Of a stretch of 64,000 bases of DNA, positions 35,401 through 45,291 are shown piece after piece. Source of the stretch: Myrmaecium sp. VS I D KN 1 (Eukaryota; Ascomycota; Dothideomycetes; Valsariales; Valsariaceae). A program made the translations under genes and the position numbers. The stretch spans positions 310,001 through 374,000 of the forward strand of contig JADQAV010000001.1 in NCBI GenBank assembly GCA_019775845.1. Direction: 5' to 3'. The notes under the pieces were generated by a model, which saw only the letters and a list, made by a program, of their open reading frames with translations, ran no database searches and had not been told where the DNA came from. How positions within the stretch are numbered: position 1 is the first letter of the stretch; every line of letters starts with the position of its first letter.

Positions 35401-35637
35401 TTCCGACGAGTGGGACAGCCGCACGAAATCTCTCCAGGTAAGACCTGGTAATTTTTCATCATCCAGGCACTGTCTGCTCCGTGTGCAGCTTCACAGTTCC
35501 AAATTGGGGGGATGGTGCGGAAGATAAATATTGATTTACAAATGTTCTTATTCATGGAGTCCAGTGTTTGTCACCTCTCTAACATCTGCATTACGATGAC
35601 GTCGCCAACATTCGCTGCCAATGGTATAACAACAATC
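32431..35637. other. 3.2-kb gene-free region upstream of the TamA-like gene
   Basis: Lies between the start of the TamA-like regulator and the stop of the MFS gene (both minus strand). No frame shows domain character, although 34544-34999 (+) and 34986-35555 (-) are open for 150-190 codons. GTA/TAC-rich palindromic sequence occurs at 33275-33300 and 33404-33535, and purine-rich GGAGGA runs at 33585-33625. A long leader or distributed regulatory region for the transcription factor is the simplest reading; a non-coding transcript is possible. Confidence 0.45.
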
Positions 35638-37473
35638 TCAACTTCCCCCATCTTCCCTCGCTCTCCGAATGTCTCCGGCATTCTCTTCGTCCTTCGCTTC
35701 AATCTCCCTCCTCAAGCCCTGCTCTGTTGCGAGCTCCATCGTCAGCGGCAGCCCCTTCATGAAAAGCGACATCACCAACGCCACCGCGCTCAGCACCGTC
35801 AACACGATGTACACCCTCGTCAGCCCATAGGTGTAGCTGATTCGTAACGGCTCCTTGAGCGGTGAATCGTCTGGCAGTCCCTTCACGATCTCCACCAGCA
35901 CGCTGGCGTCCTTCGAGTACTCGTCTGCCATGGCCGCCAGCTCCGGGAAAGTCATCAGCTTCTTCTTCAGCTCGTTCTGGAAGACGACGCCACCGATGGC
36001 CACGCCCAAGGTCTGCCCGAAGGCGCGGATGAAGCTGAACATCGTTGCCGCATAGCCGGCGTCTTCGGTTTTTGCGGAGGCCTGCGCGGTGATGGCCATG
36101 GCGGGGAACAGCATGCCGGTGCCCAAGCCGGAGACGAGGTTCATGAAGATCCAAGAGACGGTCGGGGTGTCGGGCTTGAGGTAGATGAGGATGCCGAAGC
36201 CCAGTGTCGTGATCACCCAGCCGCTCCAGATGGCCCACCGATAGCGACCTGTCTTCGCGATGAGGATGCCGACAATCGCGGAAGAAGGGGCGACGGTGAA
36301 GCATTGCGGAAACATGGCCACGCCAGCCAGGATGGGCCCCATGCCTTTGACGCCTTCGTAGTAAAGCGGTCCATAGTAGAGAATGCACCAGAGAATGATA
36401 CCATGAATCAGGGTGGTGGCGTAGGTGATAGCAGCGGTGCGGTTCTTGAACACGGCCGTCCGGATCAACGGTTCAGAGGCGACGTATTCCTGGTGGAGAG
36501 CGAAGACGACGAGACCGACTCCGCAGAGGATGAGCGGGACCAGCGTGTGCCAGCTACTCCATTCATACGAGACGCCTCCCCAAGAGACAGGGATGAGGAA
36601 GCCGGTGGCCGAGGCCGTGAAGAGCACGATACCGACCCAGTCCACTCGACGCAGCTTGGCCATGAGGGAGCTGGTCTTATAGTTGAGCTTGAGGAACACG
36701 CCGATCAGGGGCAGACCGATGCCGATGAAGGGGAGATTGAGCCAGAATATCCACCGCCAGGAGACGTTCTCAGCGAACCCACCCCCGGTGATCGGACCAA
36801 GGATCGTTCCCAGCGCCCACATGGCAGACAGGAACGAGATGTACTGCCCTCGCACGGCGAGGGGGAGCATGTCCGTCACCACGATCTCGGTGAGACAGAG
36901 GATGCCGCCTCCGCCCACGCCCTGCAGGCTCCTCCCGACCAGCAGGACGGTGATGTTCTTGCTGACCGCGCCGATGATGGCGCCGACGCCGAAGAAGATC
37001 AGGCTGACGTAGATGAGCGGCTTGCGTCCGAAGATGTGACTGAGCGAGCCCAGGGGAGGCTGCATCACCGTGGACGTGAGCAGGAAGGCGGTGCCTGCCC
37101 AGAAGGACTCGATCGCGTTGCCGTGGAGCGCTTTCGACATGATCTGATCTCGTCGTCAGTTCATCGCTGTCCTTTACAGAGTGACGGAAGACGCTTGACT
37201 CCTGAGACTTACGGGCAGGGCCACCGAGATCGATGTGGCATCGATCGCAGCCATGAGCGAGATAACGCATAATGGGAAGAAGGCCAGCCAGAAGCGCGCA
37301 TCGGCCACGAAAGTTCTGCGGCTGTCTTTACTCTCTTCCACATCGTCATGTTCTTCTTCTGCGGGCGGTTCTTTCTCCGGTTCCAGGTGGGATAATGCGT
37401 TGACATTGTTGCTGGATGTGGCAGGTCCATCGCTCTCCTGGGCTTTGACTGACAGTCTGGAGTTTGATGCCAT
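35638..37473 (-). CDS. MFS transporter, 14-TM DHA2-type exporter
   Basis: Exons 37213..37473 and 35638..37143 give 588 residues; the 69-nt intron joins SISVALP to IMSKALHG within TM1-TM2. The start MASNSRLSVK at 37473 is chosen over an upstream in-frame Met at 37578, which would add 35 atypical residues. An acidic cytoplasmic N-terminus precedes about 14 membrane helices. Loop 2-3 has the MFS signature LGSLSHIFGRKPLIY, and TM5 carries the antiporter motif LGPITGGGFAENVSWRW followed by IFWLNLP, typical of proton-driven drug or metabolite exporters. Substrate unknown. No biosynthetic genes flank it, so a link to a secondary metabolite is not supported here. Confidence 0.92.
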
Positions 37474-38976
37474 GATCCTGTGTATGGCAATGCCTAAGGC
37501 TGGAGAGAAGGGGGTTTCGAGACAAGGAAGTCTGCTCGGGTTGCGAATCAACACTCCGGATAGGGAAGGAGTTCTCACGATATCTCTCAGACCGTTTGGG
37601 AGGGTCCGATGGCATATAGTATCATGTCCTTCGAATATGCGCCGGTGCCAGCATCGGATGTATACTTATATACATAGCTGCGCCCCATCATCATGAAAGG
37701 CGTCTGAACTCAAAAACCAACTCTTATGTACACGCTCACTTTCCGGTCCGCCCCGTTCGAATATTTAGCCCGACTCTAGGGCTCAGACAGCGGGAGAGGG
37801 AGAAGGGCTCGCCTGATGGAGGCCATCGATGTCGACATGCGACCGAGAATCCATCTTATCTCCATGTGTATCCATCCGCTCCCGTGCGCCCATCAGCCCA
37901 TCGCCTATGGAAGCTCGCAACTTGCAAGCCACCGTGTGGTCGTCGGCGCTCGATGACGGTGGGAGTCGGCCTGACTTTGCCCCGACTCTGGTATGCCTCA
38001 GGCACGAGTGGGCGGTCGGACCAACTGTCTCTCCCTCGCTTCTGCCTTGTGGCCCATCCCGATCTCTCTTTCTCTCTCTCTCTCACTCTCTGTTTCTTTC
38101 TTTCTATCCTTTCTTTCTCCCATAGACATGATTCGCCGTTTCTTTTCACACCATTCCGGTGCCGTGCCGTCTCGGCCGGGTGCGGGATGGGCGCTTATAG
38201 CCCTGGTGTTCTTATGTCTCCTTTGTCGTTTTCGCTTCCGGTCCTCACAGTCAGCCTATCCCTTTTTCCAAACTCGGACCGTGAAAGGGCTGGAATGCTC
38301 GTGCCTGCCCGGTTTAAGGTTTCCATTGTTCGATTGCGCTTCATCTTGCTCCCTCTACTCGATGGAGGGGTTCAGTTTCCGCTCAATGTTTCCTTCCTAG
38401 GGAGTAGACGCTCTTCTTTCGTCGTTCGTTCCCTTTTCAGTTATCTTCCTTCCTTATTGGCCCTCGGTTTGCCCTTAATTGGGGCGCCGCTGAGAAATAT
38501 GAAGTGGAATAAGGGGATAGGAGCTGGGTTCCATATACCCCGGCGCGTGAACACCGTGAGAATGCGAGTAAAGGTATCTAGCTGCCTTGTTCTTCACAGA
38601 TCGGTCCAACAGTACAGGATGTTATGAATGCAGAGCCTTTGAAGTGGGAGTACTCCACAACGCTCGGCTTCTCGAGGATCACGCTGTTCTGTGTAATTCA
38701 TCCCTCAGAACGGCGACTCGACTGTAGGCACCGGAACCTGGACAGATGGCGATTGAGATGACTTCACACCCTGGAGTACAAGGGATCACCAATGCCTGCG
38801 AATTCACAAAGACACTGTCGTCTCTTTGTTCTCGAGGATCGCTGCTAGAGCCTTTGCAGCTCGCACGTGAAAATATTCATTTCTTTGTTGCCAACATCTC
38901 CAGACTGACCTGTATTTCGCCATTCCCTTTTCTTACATTCTTCCGCGTCGATCAATTTGCCTCCCGATTGTCTACC
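37474..38976. other. divergent promoter region, no gene seen
   Basis: Between the MFS gene (-) and the disordered protein gene (+). Contains a CT-rich tract at 38060-38130 and T-rich DNA; the long frame at 37866-38627 is Leu/Ser/Phe-rich from this bias and has no domain character. Confidence 0.5.
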
Positions 38977-41172
38977 ATGGCGGTCACTGGCTCCAGGCTT
39001 CGAGTCCCACACATATTCCACTCGAACCTTTCATCCTCGTCCCTTGCTGGTTTGGAACGAGCTGCAAAGTCTGTGACGAGCTTCAAGTCACAGAGTTCGG
39101 GGCTAAGTCTCGACAAACCTCTTCCGCCATTGCCCTCGGCGACACCGTTGTCGTTCCGCTCGACACCTGTCACTCTCGAACAAAAGCGGACCTCCAGCAT
39201 CTATAGTCGGTCTGTGAGCTCTTGGGAGACGCCTGACTCCTGGGGCTATATTGGAACGGACGCAGACGGAGCTCAGTTGGAAGTGTTTCTTCAACCAGTG
39301 GCATACATGGAGAATAATTTGCAGGCCAACGGCCTTCAAGAGACGCAGCAACCTTCCACATTCGAAGAGACGCCATTATCACGCCCCCTTGTTCTTCCAA
39401 ATCCCTCACCCGAGCCCAATGACATCTCGACAGGGAACGAATCATCATGGCACCCCTTCATCCTCGATTTACCTCCTTCGCCAGCCCTACCTCTGAGCTC
39501 AGCTGAAGACACCGGGTTTTCGATTGAAGCTGTCGGGCAAACGGAAGCCCTTAAAAGAGATTCAGATGCTCTTTCTCAGACTGACCAGATACCGATAGCT
39601 TATCCTGCTGATGATCGCTCGGAACAACCTATAGCTCCTATAGGGCGTCCTCCAGTGTCACCTGCTGTTTATCTTAGCCATCTCTCCGAGGATAAGGCAT
39701 TCAGAGCTTTGGGACTCGTCACACCTGATGAAGCCCCAGTTCACCACAGAGGTCGAACGCGAAATCGGCAGGCACCGCCTCGTACATGCAATTACGAGAA
39801 TTACAATCCATCTCGGAAAAAGGCTAAGGCAGCAGGGAACGCTCGAATCGATCGACTCCTACGCTCTGGGTATGCTGACGATGATGAGACTTTGAAGCGT
39901 CTCGAGCGGCTGGTGGTTACGGATGACTACCACGATCTCTTAGTCGACCAGTATCGTGGGGTTCGTAGAGAACCGAGTGTTCTGACTGAGCGCTCTGGCA
40001 GGAACTATGAGGGTGTCCATCCCGCCGATGATCCGTCACTGGTTCCGGTCCCCCTTTTCTGGCGTGAAGGTTCCGTTGAACGAAACAATGAAGGTCCCAA
40101 GGCGGCATCCGAAAAAGATGCCCACTTATCTGAGGCGAATGGCTTCGCAGGGAAGTTCAGGAGGTCTTTCCCGGGCAAGAAGAAAACTCAACTGCTTCCG
40201 ACACGCCTCAGTACCACCACTTCCAGCAAGTCGCGGATGCCACCGAAGCATTTGAGGTCTGCGCCGATGCTGAAGGTGCAGAACAGTAAGCATCATCCGA
40301 AAGGTTGGGCGTCACATATCCGCCGCCCGTCGTTAGACTCTAAGCGACTCTCTGCATTCCATCGACGGAGCAAGGCTTCTGCAGCCGCGAGATTCAGGTC
40401 TAAAGGGAATGCAGACAAGGGCAAAGCAACCACCGCTCCTCCGTTGCCCTTGCACCTGCCCACGTCTCTGGACCGTCCCGTCCCACAGAATGTACCCCCT
40501 GCCGCTGCGAGCCCTACAAGCACCGGCGACGGCAGTACATCGATCCCCTCACCAACCGACATCATCTCAGCCTACAGCAGCCAGCGGCACAGCGAAGCCA
40601 TCACCCACAGCCTGCTCCTCGGGGCCGCCGACCACGGCCGACGCGCCAGCTACCAAACGCTCACGCCGCCCTCCTCCTCCCCTTCGCTCGCCAGCGCCGA
40701 CGCCGACGCCAGCCTTCCAGGCTCGCAGCGTGGATCCGGGGCGAAAGAGGCGAGGAAACCCCACACCCGCCACTCCTCCCTCGGCACCCTCTCCAGCTCC
40801 ACCAGCCGGGCCTTCCACGGCGTCGAGAAGGCTCTGGAGCGGGCGAAGATCAGCCTGCTCCATCCGAAGGGGGGCAAGGGTCCCGCCTCGCCGCCGTTGA
40901 CTCCGTCGGCGCGCCCGCCCACGGAACCGGTCAACGCGCTTCCCCCGCCCGTCGTACCCGACGGCGAACGCGAGACGGAGCCGACGTCGAGCAGACTGGG
41001 GCGCGGCTTGGGGATGCTGGAGCGCGCGAGGGGCCGGCGGGAGCGCCGGAAGGAGGAGCGCCGGCGGGCGCGGCTGAAGCGGTCGATTCGGCTGGTTGGG
41101 CCGACGGATCCGCATGCGGTTGGCCAATCGGTTGCGCTTGGTGCGGGAGGGCGGGGGGATGGCTGGTTGTGA
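38977..41172 (+). CDS. large disordered Ser/Pro-rich protein of unknown function
   Basis: 731 residues, intronless from the ATG at 38977 (CTACCATGGCG, a good fungal start context); the frame continues 77 codons further up but that part is less polar and probably leader. No folded domain recognised. Features seen: Ser/Pro-rich N-terminal third; a more ordered middle around 240-330 (LSHLSEDKAFRALGLVTPDE ... RIDRLLRSGYADDDETLKRL then ERLVVTDDYHDLLVDQYRG); a Lys/Arg/Ser-rich stretch (KFRRSFPGKKK, SHIRRPSLDSKRLS) with several RRxS sites; and a C-terminal basic helix dense in Arg/Glu (RGRRERRKEERRRARLKR) that could bind nucleic acid or membrane. GC content rises sharply in the last 700 bp. Role unknown. 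Confidence 0.75.
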   Translation: MAVTGSRLRVPHIFHSNLSSSSLAGLERAAKSVTSFKSQSSGLSLDKPLPPLPSATPLSFRSTPVTLEQKRTSSIYSRSVSSWETPDSWGYIGTDADGAQLEVFLQPVAYMENNLQANGLQETQQPSTFEETPLSRPLVLPNPSPEPNDISTGNESSWHPFILDLPPSPALPLSSAEDTGFSIEAVGQTEALKRDSDALSQTDQIPIAYPADDRSEQPIAPIGRPPVSPAVYLSHLSEDKAFRALGLVTPDEAPVHHRGRTRNRQAPPRTCNYENYNPSRKKAKAAGNARIDRLLRSGYADDDETLKRLERLVVTDDYHDLLVDQYRGVRREPSVLTERSGRNYEGVHPADDPSLVPVPLFWREGSVERNNEGPKAASEKDAHLSEANGFAGKFRRSFPGKKKTQLLPTRLSTTTSSKSRMPPKHLRSAPMLKVQNSKHHPKGWASHIRRPSLDSKRLSAFHRRSKASAAARFRSKGNADKGKATTAPPLPLHLPTSLDRPVPQNVPPAAASPTSTGDGSTSIPSPTDIISAYSSQRHSEAITHSLLLGAADHGRRASYQTLTPPSSSPSLASADADASLPGSQRGSGAKEARKPHTRHSSLGTLSSSTSRAFHGVEKALERAKISLLHPKGGKGPASPPLTPSARPPTEPVNALPPPVVPDGERETEPTSSRLGRGLGMLERARGRRERRKEERRRARLKRSIRLVGPTDPHAVGQSVALGAGGRGDGWL

Positions 41173-42248
41173 AGGGGATTTCTCTTTTTCTCTTTCTTGG
41201 GATGTCGGAGAGGCGATGGGTCGGCTGGGAGTGCGATGACCCAGTCTGTCTGATTTGAGAGCGCTGGTGTGCTGGCGAGGGGAATGGATGGGGGTTTCCC
41301 TTATTCTGAGGAGGCGAGGAAGATATGTATATATACAGCTGGAAGCCATCTCGATGTCTACCTTCACCGGGTCCGTTGTGGAGGTGGTGAGGATGAGATT
41401 TATGTGTCCCACTTATTCCCGATGCGCTTCACAAAAGAAGATGATTTCCATCTATTTGTTTTAATTTATTTGTCCTTTCTTTGTTTATTTCTTGCATTCC
41501 TCTTTTTGCTCCCCTATTTCTTTTCACGCAGGTTTCTTTTTCCTCCCCCCCCACCCCCCCCAAAAGGAAAACATATAGAAGATATGGACAATCTGATATT
41601 CATAGAAATATGAGATGTCCACCAGTGATCGATGATGGAGTGTACGTCTTCATTCCTCATCGCTCGAAGAAAGAGGAAGGAAAGATGGGAAATGGGTGAA
41701 TGGGTAGGCTGGCGATGTACTCAGTAGATCACTGAATCGAACGGTTTAGATAAGTACGTAGCTCGAATGGGTTACTATTTTAGGCACGTTCGCTCCCGCC
41801 CCGAGAAAGAAAGAGAGAGAGAGAGGTGTGGGTCTACTTCTCTGAGGTACGGATGGCACGGATGGGTACAGTACTAGTAGATCTTGATTGTGGACGGGAC
41901 GTGAGAGGGGGGTTGCCTTTGCTTCATTTTCTCCTCCTTCTCCTTCTCCTCCTCCTTCTTCTCCTTCTTCTTCTTCTTCTTCTTCTTCTTCTTCTTCGCT
42001 TTCCTCTACAACTACTCTTTAATACAACAATTCCTTCCTCATAGGTGGAAGATGTATGCGGGTGAGCAGATAACGAAGGACTGCGTTGCGTGTAGAGATC
42101 CTCCTCCCATGGCTGGTAAGGTACGTATAGTAGGTATATCATCAGCTCGTGGGGTTGGGAACAAGGCTGTCGGCTTGTAGGGTGGCGTGGGAGTGTGGGT
42201 AGGTCCCTAGGTAGTAGTAGGTTTGTCTGCGTGTTATGCGCGGTATAT
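41173..42248. other. 3' region with microsatellites, no gene
   Basis: Space between the disordered protein and the transposon. Holds an AG repeat (41808-41826), a long pyrimidine triplet repeat (listed separately) and a homopolymer C run near 41545-41560. GTA/TAC-rich sequence flanks the transposon at 42115-42230. Confidence 0.55.
41931..41997 (+). repeat. imperfect (CTT)n / (CTC)n microsatellite
   Basis: 67-bp pyrimidine-only tract beginning with mixed CTC/CTT units and ending in about 12 uninterrupted TTC/CTT units. Such homopyrimidine runs can form triplex DNA and vary in length between strains. Confidence 0.85.
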
Positions 42249-42251
42249 TTA

Positions 42252-42281
42252 GGGCCTGTTTACCTAAACCTACTTCTTGCG
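42252..42281 (+). repeat. left terminal inverted repeat of the Harbinger element
   Basis: 30 bp, matching the reverse complement of 45259-45288 except one base (A for C at position 16). Host TTA precedes it. Confidence 0.95.
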
Positions 42282-42924
42282 TTAACTTCTTATAATTTCT
42301 ATAGGAAGTGGAAGAAGTCGGGGTCTATTTACTTATACTATATACGAGTAGTTAATTTTTATAGTATTTCTTTATTAAGAAGTAAGCTTAGTATATACTT
42401 CTTATATATAGTATCTAGTAGAGCCCGGAGTTACTAAATATAGTAATTTTTAATATTAATTACTTATTATAGCGAGTAGTAGGCCTCTAGCTACTTTTTA
42501 ATATTATTAAGTACTAGTAAGGCGCTAAGATCGCGTCTAGAGCCCTCTATTAAGGTCTCTTTATATATAATAAATACTATCTCTTACTACTATAAATAGG
42601 CTCGCCTTTATAGCTAGATAGCGTTATAATTATTATAGAAATCTCCTCTTTACCGCCGCTTATTATTATATTTATTATATTATCCTTTATATCGCCGTAC
42701 TTAACCGTAGTAAATATAGGCTATATAACTAATAATCTTAATATATTAACTAAGACTAAGAGTAGTAGTTAGAAGAGCTTTATAAGAGGGCTATAAAACG
42801 TATATTTAATCTATCTAGGCTTTAGAAGGAGGTATTTAAGAGCCTCTATAACTAGCTTCTTATAAATACGAGCCTTAGTAATAATAGGAATAGTAATAAG
42901 CTAAGCTTATCTATAGTAGAGTAG

Positions 42925-43690
42925 CTATTAATCTTTCTATATATTACTAGTTAAGGAGCCTCTTACCGTAACGTAGTTAAGTATATATAGTATTTAATAC
43001 GGTCTATTTATAACGCCTTTTATTATATACTAAATACCCTCCTTATATTATATAAAGAGGTTATCTAGCTACCTAAGAATTATACGCTAGACGCTATTAA
43101 ATAAGACGATTAATTCTAGCTTTATTTTAGTAATAATATTAGTACTTTTAATAGAACTTATATACTTATTTATATATAAGTAACTTGCTAGAAGGTATAG
43201 AGGAATAAAAAAGGCTTTTTTTTATAGAATATCTTTATAGCTATTAATTTTAACGCTAACTTTATATATATCCTTCCTAGTTAGGAAGGCTCTATATATA
43301 ATAAAAGAGTATTAAAAGATATTTTTAATAAAGGCTTTACCGTACTACTAGAGAAGTACTATCTTATAAATATTAGTTATTCTAATTAATTAAGTCTTAT
43401 CTTAATACTTTATTAAAAAGTAAGATATTACCTAAAAGAGTAGAAGCTTATAGTAGAGAAGTAATTATAGATAAAAGAGGAGCTCTTTAATATTTATTAC
43501 TTATTACTATATAACCTTATTAAGCGATCCTTTAGTATCTTAAAGAATTACTTTTAAATCTTTTAATACTTACTAGGAAACTACTTTATTATAATATAAA
43601 GTAAGATTATTCTTACTTTAATAGCTATTTATAACTTCTTAAACTAGGGCGGCTATATTAATATAAGGATAGAGGTATATCTAGAGGCTA
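42925..43690 (+). pseudogene. Harbinger transposase (DDE_Tnp_4) remnant
   Basis: One reading frame (codons starting at 42925, 43138, 43201, 43480) shows the transposase over ~255 codons with no frameshift. Recognisable pieces: GASYRNVVKYI; the first catalytic region reading STFNRTYI where family members have GTFDGTHI; RNKKGF, INFNANFIYILP and EGS; RVLKDIFNKGFTV; KYYLINISYSN; YYLKE; and LIKRSFSILKN, where the family has VIERSFGVLK. The many stops are almost all TAA/TAG at former CAA, CAG or TGG positions. The catalytic residues read Asn (43150), Asn (43369) and Lys (43522), each explained by G-to-A on this strand. Confidence 0.85.
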
Positions 43691-44639
43691 ATAATAATAA
43701 TAGCGACAGCGATAATAATACTAATATAAAAAATAAAGAAATACTAAGTAAGTATTTAATAATAGCTAGATAGGATACTATTATAAATTATATATAAGTA
43801 GTATATTAAGTAGCGTTAAGGGATATAAGCCTTCTTAGGTAGTTAAAGAATAAAAGGAAGTTATTAATTTAAGGAAGTATATTAAAATATCGATTTTTAT
43901 ATAGGGATTTATAGGTTTCTAGATATATCTATCTAATAATAACCTAGACTATCCTATATCTACCTTAATTTACTATAAAACTCGTCTTCTACGCGTAAGT
44001 AATTTATTTAATACCCTCTTCTTATCCTTATTTATTAGGAAAAGCTGCGCTTTATTATTACTATTTAGCGATAAGAAGATCGCGTATAAATAGTTCTTTT
44101 CTTTATCTTTAAGGCCTTTAAAGAAGTCTCTTTTAACTATATAAATAGCCTGTTTAATCGCTAACACTTATTATAATATTATTATTAATAAGAAGTTTAA
44201 TTCTTTAATAAACTTTATTATCTAATTAATCTAATTATTATTATTACTATAACGCTTCCTCCTCTTCTTCTTTATTATAATTACTATATTCTTCGCAGCT
44301 CTTTTTAACAGAGTATTAAACTTAATTATTATTAGTAGACGGCGATAGTATTATAACTAATATAATAAATAGTAAGTATTTAATACTATTAATTAATAAT
44401 AAATTCTTACTTTTTAAACTCCTTTACTAGATCTAATATCTTATTTATACTAATAAATAATTCGCTAGTCGCGAGATTATTACTAAAGAGCTAGTTTAAT
44501 AGCTTATATTATAGCGGTAGTACGTATTAAAAAAGACGCCTTTTTAGATATTTTTTATAGTATTTATTTATAATATCTAGTAGAGCTTCTATTAAGCTTA
44601 TCTTAAAATATATTATCTATTTAAATAGCTATATATACT

Positions 44640-44880
44640 AAAGCTATTCCTCCTAGAGGCTCTTTAAAGTATTAAGTTTATTACGAAGTATATACTTCTC
44701 TATCCTTTAATTAGTTACCTTTTTAATAGTTTTAACTATTATCTTCTAAGTAGCTATTCTAAAGCTACTATTAGTATTAAGAGCCTACTTTTTTATCTCG
44801 ATAAGTATCTCTAAGAGGGTAGTAAGTATAGCTTCTATCTATACTATCTTAATAAAGGCTACTTTTAATAATATTTATAA
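44640..44880 (-). pseudogene. Myb/SANT-like Harbinger accessory protein remnant
   Basis: Minus-strand translation gives an eroded Myb/SANT-like DNA-binding segment: EAILTTLLEILIEIKK, then ALNTNSSFRIAT and KIIVKTIKKVTN, with RNKLNTLKSL further on, interrupted by stops at expected Trp and Gln positions. This matches the second gene of PIF/Harbinger elements, which helps the transposase bind the ends. It is convergent with the transposase. Boundaries are approximate. Confidence 0.65.
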
Positions 44881-45258
44881 GCGACGATACTAAGACGACG
44901 ATAATAATAATAATAATAGAGAGGGTAGTAGTAATACTTATAAGGCTTTAGATTATAAGGTATTTAGCTATAAGGCCTCTAGCTATAGTAAGGAGCTCTA
45001 GAAAATATTATTATTTAATATACTAAGTAAATTAGATATTAGTTTAGTATTAAGACTCTATTAATAATATAATAGGTTACTTAATACTAAAGAATAACCC
45101 TAGAAAGGTCCTAATTAATATAATTATTAATAAAATTACTAGTAACTATATTATAGTAAATATAAGGCAGGTTTTACTTCTATTTCTAGTAATCTATTAG
45201 ATATTTACTAGCCAGCGCTACCGAGCCCTGCCCCACTAGCTATAGTAATAAGAAATCG

Positions 45259-45288
45259 CGCAAGAAGTAGGTGTAGGTAAACAGGCCC
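45259..45288 (-). repeat. right terminal inverted repeat of the Harbinger element
   Basis: Partner of 42252-42281; followed by host TTA at 45289-45291. The adjacent 70 bp inside (45205-45258) retain high GC and escaped mutation. Confidence 0.95.
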
Positions 45289-45291
45289 TTA

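Larger units (their letters stand above)
42252..45288. mobile_element. PIF/Harbinger DNA transposon, RIP-mutated
   Basis: 3,037-bp element. Ends begin GGGCCTGTTTACCTA and form 30-bp terminal inverted repeats with one mismatch. TTA flanks it on both sides (42249-42251 and 45289-45291), the 3-bp target duplication typical of PIF/Harbinger. Two convergent gene remnants are recognisable: a DDE_Tnp_4 transposase (+, ~42925-43690) and a Myb/SANT-like protein (-, ~44640-44880), the standard pair of this superfamily. Inside, the DNA is extremely A/T- and TpA-rich with CpG still present, while the outer 30-100 bp and the host flanks are normal: the signature of RIP acting on CpA. All three transposase catalytic acids are changed, so it cannot move itself. 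Confidence 0.92.

Noticed and set aside
36304-37272. 322-codon plus-strand frame
   Set aside because: Antisense to the MFS transporter; charged, no hydrophobic or domain pattern of its own.
37866-38627. 253-codon plus-strand frame
   Set aside because: Driven by CT-rich low complexity; Ser/Leu/Phe runs, no domain, lies in a divergent promoter.
40567-41412. 281-codon minus-strand frame
   Set aside because: Antisense shadow of the GC-rich end of the disordered protein gene; repetitive Arg/Gly/Glu sequence.
42252-45288. Mitochondrial or centromeric origin for the A/T-rich block
   Set aside because: Terminal inverted repeats, TTA duplications and a DDE_Tnp_4 frame identify it as a RIP-mutated Harbinger element instead.
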